The position numbers and the translations under genes are program-made. Positions 5,499 through 8,355 of a DNA stretch of 8,355 nt are shown here, one piece after another. The notes beneath the pieces were generated by a model. The model made no database searches and was not told the origin of the DNA. It saw only the letters and a program-made list of their open reading frames with translations. Source of the DNA: Desulfobacterales bacterium (lineage in GTDB: Bacteria; Desulfobacterota; Desulfobacteria; Desulfobacterales; C00003060); contig DAOUTV010000057.1 in the NCBI GenBank assembly GCA_030668505.1, positions 1 to 8,355 of the forward strand. Direction: 5' to 3'. Position 1 is the stretch's first letter, and each line of letters starts with the position of its first letter.

Positions 5499-6839
5499 AT
5501 GGAAAAAGATCCTCCTCATATACTTTTAATCAACCCCTGGATACATGATTTTGCGGCATACGATTTCTGGGCCAAGCCGATCGGGGTCCTCACTATCGCC
5601 AGCATCCTCAGGATGCACGGGTATCAGGTTAGCTACATCGACTGTTTGGATCGGTTTCATCCCGAGCTGTCACACACCGGGAAAACCGGTCGGTTCGGCA
5701 AGGGGCACTATCTGAAAAGCCGGACACAAAAACCCGAAAAGCTATACGATGTGCCCAGGAATTATTCCAGATACGGTATACCGGAAAGCTTGGTGCGCAA
5801 GGCTATCAATGAGAGACCCCGACCGGAGGTAGTGCTTGTGACCTCCCTGATGACTTACTGGTATCCGGGTGTCATCGCCCTCATTGAAATCGTTCGGGAA
5901 ACGTTGCCCGAGGTGCCTGTGGTGCTGGGAGGAATCTATGCTACCCTCTGCTATGACCATGCAGTCAATAATGCTGGCGCAGATTACGTCCTGTGCGGAG
6001 AGGGCGAAGCCGCTGTGATTGAATTGGTTGGCCGCCTTACGGGTTTTGCCGCTGAACAGCGGGCTTTTGCTGATGATCCGGATAAGTATCCCTATCCGGC
6101 CTTTGATCTGCAGTCAAATATTACCTATGTTCCCATCCTTACCGGTCGGGGTTGTCCTTTCCGTTGTGCTTATTGTGCATCCGGTTTTCTAAATCCTACG
6201 CTCAGGCGCAGGTCACCCCGGCATGTGGTAGAAGAAATAGCCTACTGGCACGAGAAATACTCTGTGCCGGATTTTGCCTTTTATGACGACGCCCTGCTGA
6301 TAGATGCAAACCGTCACATAATTCCGATCCTTGAAGGAGTCCTTGCCCGGGGCCTTGAAGTGCGCTTCCATACACCGAATGCGCTTCACATAAGGCCGTT
6401 GTCAAGAGATATGGCACGATTGCTCTTTCGTGCAGGGTTTAAAACTATACGACTCGGGCTTGAAACGGCTTCCTTTGATGATCGCAAGGCCATGGACAGT
6501 AAGGTAGGGCCGGGGGAATTTCAACAGGCGGTCGATCACCTGAAAGGCGCCGGCTTCAAAGGCGAAGCCATAGGTGCGTATCTACTTTGCGGTCTGCCGG
6601 GTCAAGACCCTGACGAACTTGAGACCTCCATTAAGATGGTGAAATCCTGCGGCGTGAGACCGATACTGGCCCAGTACTCACCCATTCCCCACACTGCGCT
6701 TTGGCCTGAGGCGGTCAGTGCCTCGCGCTACGACCTGGACTCTGATCCGATCTTTCACAATAACTCTATCTTACCCTGTCAGAAAGAGCCATTTTCCTGG
6801 AAAAAGGTTGGATACTTTAAGCGGTTGACCCGAGGATAG
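5499..6839 (+). CDS. Radical SAM protein with N-terminal B12-binding-like domain
   Basis: The 446-residue protein has two parts. An N-terminal cobalamin-binding-like Rossmann domain (about 6-180) includes HILLINPW, KPIGVLTIASILR, VVLGGIYAT (141-149) and CGEGE (166-170). A radical SAM barrel (about 210-420) carries C219-P-F-R-C223-A-Y-C226 for the 4Fe-4S cluster, and GLET (320-323). The first domain shows no DxHxxG cobalamin-ligand motif, so any B12 would be bound without lower His ligation, or not at all. The substrate is unknown; such proteins include methyltransferases, cyclases and thiolation enzymes. ATG 5499 is chosen because the domain begins there. An in-frame GTG at 5415 would add 28 residues (MLCRAYCKPKPSSFPF...) encoded by a pyrimidine-rich stretch. 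Neither start has a clear ribosome binding site. Radical SAM turnover usually yields 5'-deoxyadenosine, a possible link to the deaminases. Confidence 0.82.
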   Translation: MEKDPPHILLINPWIHDFAAYDFWAKPIGVLTIASILRMHGYQVSYIDCLDRFHPELSHTGKTGRFGKGHYLKSRTQKPEKLYDVPRNYSRYGIPESLVRKAINERPRPEVVLVTSLMTYWYPGVIALIEIVRETLPEVPVVLGGIYATLCYDHAVNNAGADYVLCGEGEAAVIELVGRLTGFAAEQRAFADDPDKYPYPAFDLQSNITYVPILTGRGCPFRCAYCASGFLNPTLRRRSPRHVVEEIAYWHEKYSVPDFAFYDDALLIDANRHIIPILEGVLARGLEVRFHTPNALHIRPLSRDMARLLFRAGFKTIRLGLETASFDDRKAMDSKVGPGEFQQAVDHLKGAGFKGEAIGAYLLCGLPGQDPDELETSIKMVKSCGVRPILAQYSPIPHTALWPEAVSASRYDLDSDPIFHNNSILPCQKEPFSWKKVGYFKRLTRG

Positions 6840-6883
6840 CACCTTGGCTTTGAAATGAGTTGACAAGGCATTAAAAAATTAGA

Positions 6884-7453
6884 TTAAGCCACAATGATCT
6901 CATCAAGGGATCGCTTCGGTACGTGGTGAACATCCTGGCTGTCGCGCCAGTACTTAATGTCTCCTTCAGGCCCCACGGTTTCGATCACGACTGTTTCTTT
7001 TGGTTTACCGAGGGCAATTGCCAGCAAAATTTCAAGGTGCCCTGGGATGGATAAAGCTTGGCGGAGTTTGTTTCGTTTAATCGAGCCAACCATACATCCT
7101 CCCAGACCCTTTTCGGTGGCACACAGGAGAATCGTCTGGCCTGCAATGCCATGATCACATCCGAATGCCTTGGAAATGGTTGTGTCGCCAAGGACGATGA
7201 TGTAAGCAGATGGCCTTTCACCCTCTGGCGGCCCTTCCCATTCCTTCAAATATGCCGCCCAAGCAAGGTGCTTGAAAATAAGAGCATTTTTTTCAGGTTC
7301 ACAGGAAAGAATATACTTTAAGGGTTGGAGGTTGGCGGCTGAAGCACAGTAGCGGGTGAGGCCGACCAGTTCTTCTAAGGTCTTACATTCTATTGGGACC
7401 TCTTGGTAAAATCTACGACAGCTCCGATTCTTTCGCACCAGATCAGCAATCAT
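6884..7453 (-). CDS. Nitroreductase-family FMN protein
   Basis: The 189-residue, single-domain protein matches the nitroreductase fold. N-terminal RKNRSCRRFYQEVP (7-20) supplies the Arg/Ser contacts to FMN phosphate, and CASAANLQPLKY (36-47) is the conserved SAxNxQP flavin motif. CDHGIAGQTILL (99-110) is the dimer-interface helix region, KGLGGCMVGS (115-124) is another flavin-side motif, and ALGKP (147-151) is also typical. Members reduce nitro compounds, quinones, enones or flavins with NAD(P)H in the cytoplasm; the substrate cannot be assigned. The start is ATG 7453, with AGGAG (complement of 7460-7464) 6 bases upstream. An in-frame GTG at 7471 would place that ribosome binding site inside the gene. 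It converges on the radical SAM gene with a 44-base gap and seems to be transcribed alone. Confidence 0.82.
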   Translation of the reverse strand: MIADLVRKNRSCRRFYQEVPIECKTLEELVGLTRYCASAANLQPLKYILSCEPEKNALIFKHLAWAAYLKEWEGPPEGERPSAYIIVLGDTTISKAFGCDHGIAGQTILLCATEKGLGGCMVGSIKRNKLRQALSIPGHLEILLAIALGKPKETVVIETVGPEGDIKYWRDSQDVHHVPKRSLDEIIVA

Positions 7454-7486
7454 TTTGAACTCCTGAGGCACCTATCTTACACCAAA

Positions 7487-7516
7487 TTTATGTGCCACAG
7501 TATAACTGATTGTCAA
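7487..7516 (-). promoter_or_regulatory. Sigma-70-like promoter candidate for the nitroreductase gene
   Basis: On the minus strand a perfect TTGACA (complement of 7511-7516) is followed after 18 bases by CATAAA (complement of 7487-7492), a 4 of 6 match to the -10 consensus. Transcription would start near 7480, about 27 bases before ATG 7453. This gives a short leader containing the AGGAG ribosome binding site. Confidence 0.4.
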
Positions 7517-7604
7517 GGAAAACTTCATCTGTCGCGATATCGAATACTGCCATAAAAAGTCACCTGAAGTGTCAAAAAACGTCACTCGTGAGTAAAGGAA
7601 AAGA

Positions 7605-7657
7605 GGGGGAAAATACAGAGGGGGGGGCAAGAAGCCTCGGTCTAGAATGTTGGGGGG
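7605..7657. repeat. Cluster of three G-runs after the prepilin gene
   Basis: Three G-runs occur in about 55 bases: GGGGG (about 7605-7609), eight Gs (7620-7627) and GGGGGG (7652-7657). The last overlaps the final codons of the prepilin gene, encoding its SLPPTF tail on the other strand. Such runs are slippage-prone. They lie 3' of the prepilin reading frame, apart from the last. Confidence 0.4.
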
Positions 7658-8121
7658 AGACTGTATAACGGTGGATCGGTTGTTTCATCGGCCAGATAGT
7701 AGAATTCTCTCTTACCGGCACCGGTTACCGAAGCGGGATCATATGAGCCGTGTACATGATACAAATAGGCTTCAAAGAAACTGGTGTCTGGTATCCCAGT
7801 GCTCTCACTTCCACCCGTGACCACGGCCATGACACCAGGCGACAAGGTATAGACCTTGAGCCTATCGTTGCCTCCGGTAGTCTTGACCCCTATATAGGTA
7901 CCATTAATTGACGTATAATCAATGTCTTCCAAGGTAACATAGCTGTTCCTGACAACTGTGATCAAGTTTCTACCATCGGCCAAGGCCATGACGTCATAAG
8001 ACCTTGTTCTCAGATCTATCACAAAAGTAAAAGCCATCTGAGCCAAGACGCCCAGTATAACGCATACAATGAAGAGCTCTATTAAGGTAAAACCTTTATT
8101 GTCTTTTAGTTTTCCCAGCAT
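7642..8121 (-). CDS. Type IV prepilin-like protein (N-terminal methylation/cleavage motif)
   Basis: The 159-residue protein starts MLGKLKDNKG|FTLIELFIVCVILGVLAQ, a textbook class III/type IV prepilin leader. It has a short basic leader, a prepilin-peptidase cut expected after G10, mature F1, Glu at mature position 5 (E15), then a hydrophobic helix to about residue 36. The rest is a small globular domain rich in Tyr, Thr and Gly, with no Cys pair at the C-terminus, so there is no disulphide-bonded D-region. It could be a minor pilin or a type II secretion pseudopilin. The size and absence of assembly genes in view do not settle this. The start is ATG 8121, with AAGGAG (complement of 8128-8133) 6 bases upstream; an in-frame ATG at 8193 would spoil the leader. 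It follows another minus-strand gene by 37 bases, suggesting an operon entering from the right. Confidence 0.85.
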   Translation of the reverse strand: MLGKLKDNKGFTLIELFIVCVILGVLAQMAFTFVIDLRTRSYDVMALADGRNLITVVRNSYVTLEDIDYTSINGTYIGVKTTGGNDRLKVYTLSPGVMAVVTGGSESTGIPDTSFFEAYLYHVHGSYDPASVTGAGKREFYYLADETTDPPLYSLPPTF

Positions 8122-8158
8122 TTTTCTCTCCTTTCTCAGCAAAAAAAGCTGGCAGTAG

Positions 8159-8355
8159 TTAATTTGCCACCGGTTCCCAGCTTCCATTGACATGGATATG
8201 AGAGGTATGACTCATTTCAGGATACTCAACATTTCCGAAACCCAGCGTCCCGTCTTTATCTTTCCAAACCAAGTATTGGTTGCTAAGCTCTGATGCGATT
8301 GTCTGATCCGATTTGTCTTCTTGCCGGCCATGATCTTTGTATGTGCCGGTTTCCG
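8159..8355 (-). CDS. C-terminal fragment of an unrecognised protein, partial
   Basis: A minus-strand frame is open from the window edge to a TAA at 8159-8161, giving 64 residues plus a split codon. It ends HVNGSWEPVAN, with SNQYLVWKDKDGTLGFGNVEY further upstream. Composition is polar and coding-like, with many Asp, Gly, Ser and aromatic residues. It contains no Cys and no membrane segment, which fits a periplasmic or extracellular domain. It ends 37 bases before the prepilin start and 25 bases before the prepilin ribosome binding site, on the same strand. It is therefore likely the upstream gene of the same operon and perhaps another pilin-like or surface protein. Its N-terminus is outside the window, so I cannot name the family. 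Confidence 0.6.
   Translation of the reverse strand, partial: ETGTYKDHGRQEDKSDQTIASELSNQYLVWKDKDGTLGFGNVEYPEMSHTSHIHVNGSWEPVAN

Noticed and set aside
6840..6883. Terminator between the radical SAM and nitroreductase genes
   Set aside because: Only a 5-base CCTTG/CAAGG stem with a long loop is visible and no T-run follows a stable stem, so it is too weak to call.
7454..7471. GTG start extending the nitroreductase by 6 residues
   Set aside because: The clear AGGAG at 7460-7464 would lie inside the coding region, and it is spaced correctly for ATG 7453.
7545..7600. GTCAC-like repeated boxes and the ACTCGTGAGT palindrome as an operator
   Set aside because: The boxes are short, unevenly spaced and match no regulator site I can name; they lie upstream of the -35 candidate but could be chance.
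8122..8193. Upstream ATG extension of the prepilin by 24 residues
   Set aside because: It would bury the leader peptide and overlap the end of the upstream gene. AAGGAG sits 6 bases from ATG 8121.

Overview
The window looks like chromosomal DNA from a Gram-negative bacterium, most likely a member of the former Deltaproteobacteria (Desulfobacterota). The lineage call is an inference with moderate-to-low confidence. It rests on an RseC/MucC-type membrane protein, a type IV prepilin-like protein, a B12-binding/radical SAM protein, balanced base composition, and intergenic spacers filled with small foldback repeats. I see no tRNA, rRNA, CRISPR array, transposase or phage gene.

Layout. On the minus strand at the left edge is the start of an exported or membrane protein (1-129, runs off the window), preceded by an RseC-like gene (176-664). 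A 301-base divergent spacer follows and contains a symmetric foldback element (711-851). Next, on the plus strand, is a trimeric-type purine nucleoside phosphorylase (966-1793), a 413-base spacer made largely of three repeat types, and two tandem amidohydrolases of the MtaD (5'-methylthioadenosine / S-adenosylhomocysteine deaminase) family (2207-3544 and 3587-4912). The second deaminase converges on a small Rossmann-fold TIGR00725/LOG-like protein (4909-5355, minus); the two genes share one CTAG as overlapping stop codons. A radical SAM protein (5499-6839, plus) diverges from it and converges on a nitroreductase-family flavoprotein (6884-7453, minus). The right edge holds a prepilin-like protein (7642-8121, minus) and the C-terminal end of a further minus-strand gene (8159-8355).

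How the genes may work together. The coherent theme is disposal and salvage of S-adenosylmethionine by-products. MtaD-type enzymes turn the adenine of MTA, SAH or 5'-deoxyadenosine into hypoxanthine. The phosphorylase keeps the Asn that reads 6-oxopurines but has Val where classical PNPs have the His that binds the ribose 5'-hydroxyl. That combination fits a methylthioinosine phosphorylase, giving the route MTA -> methylthioinosine -> hypoxanthine + methylthioribose-1-phosphate instead of direct MTA phosphorolysis. The second deaminase has lost the HNPxSN motif and probably has a different substrate. 5'-Deoxyadenosine from radical SAM chemistry is one candidate, and a radical SAM gene lies nearby. 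The left (RseC) and right (pilin) edges appear unrelated to this theme.
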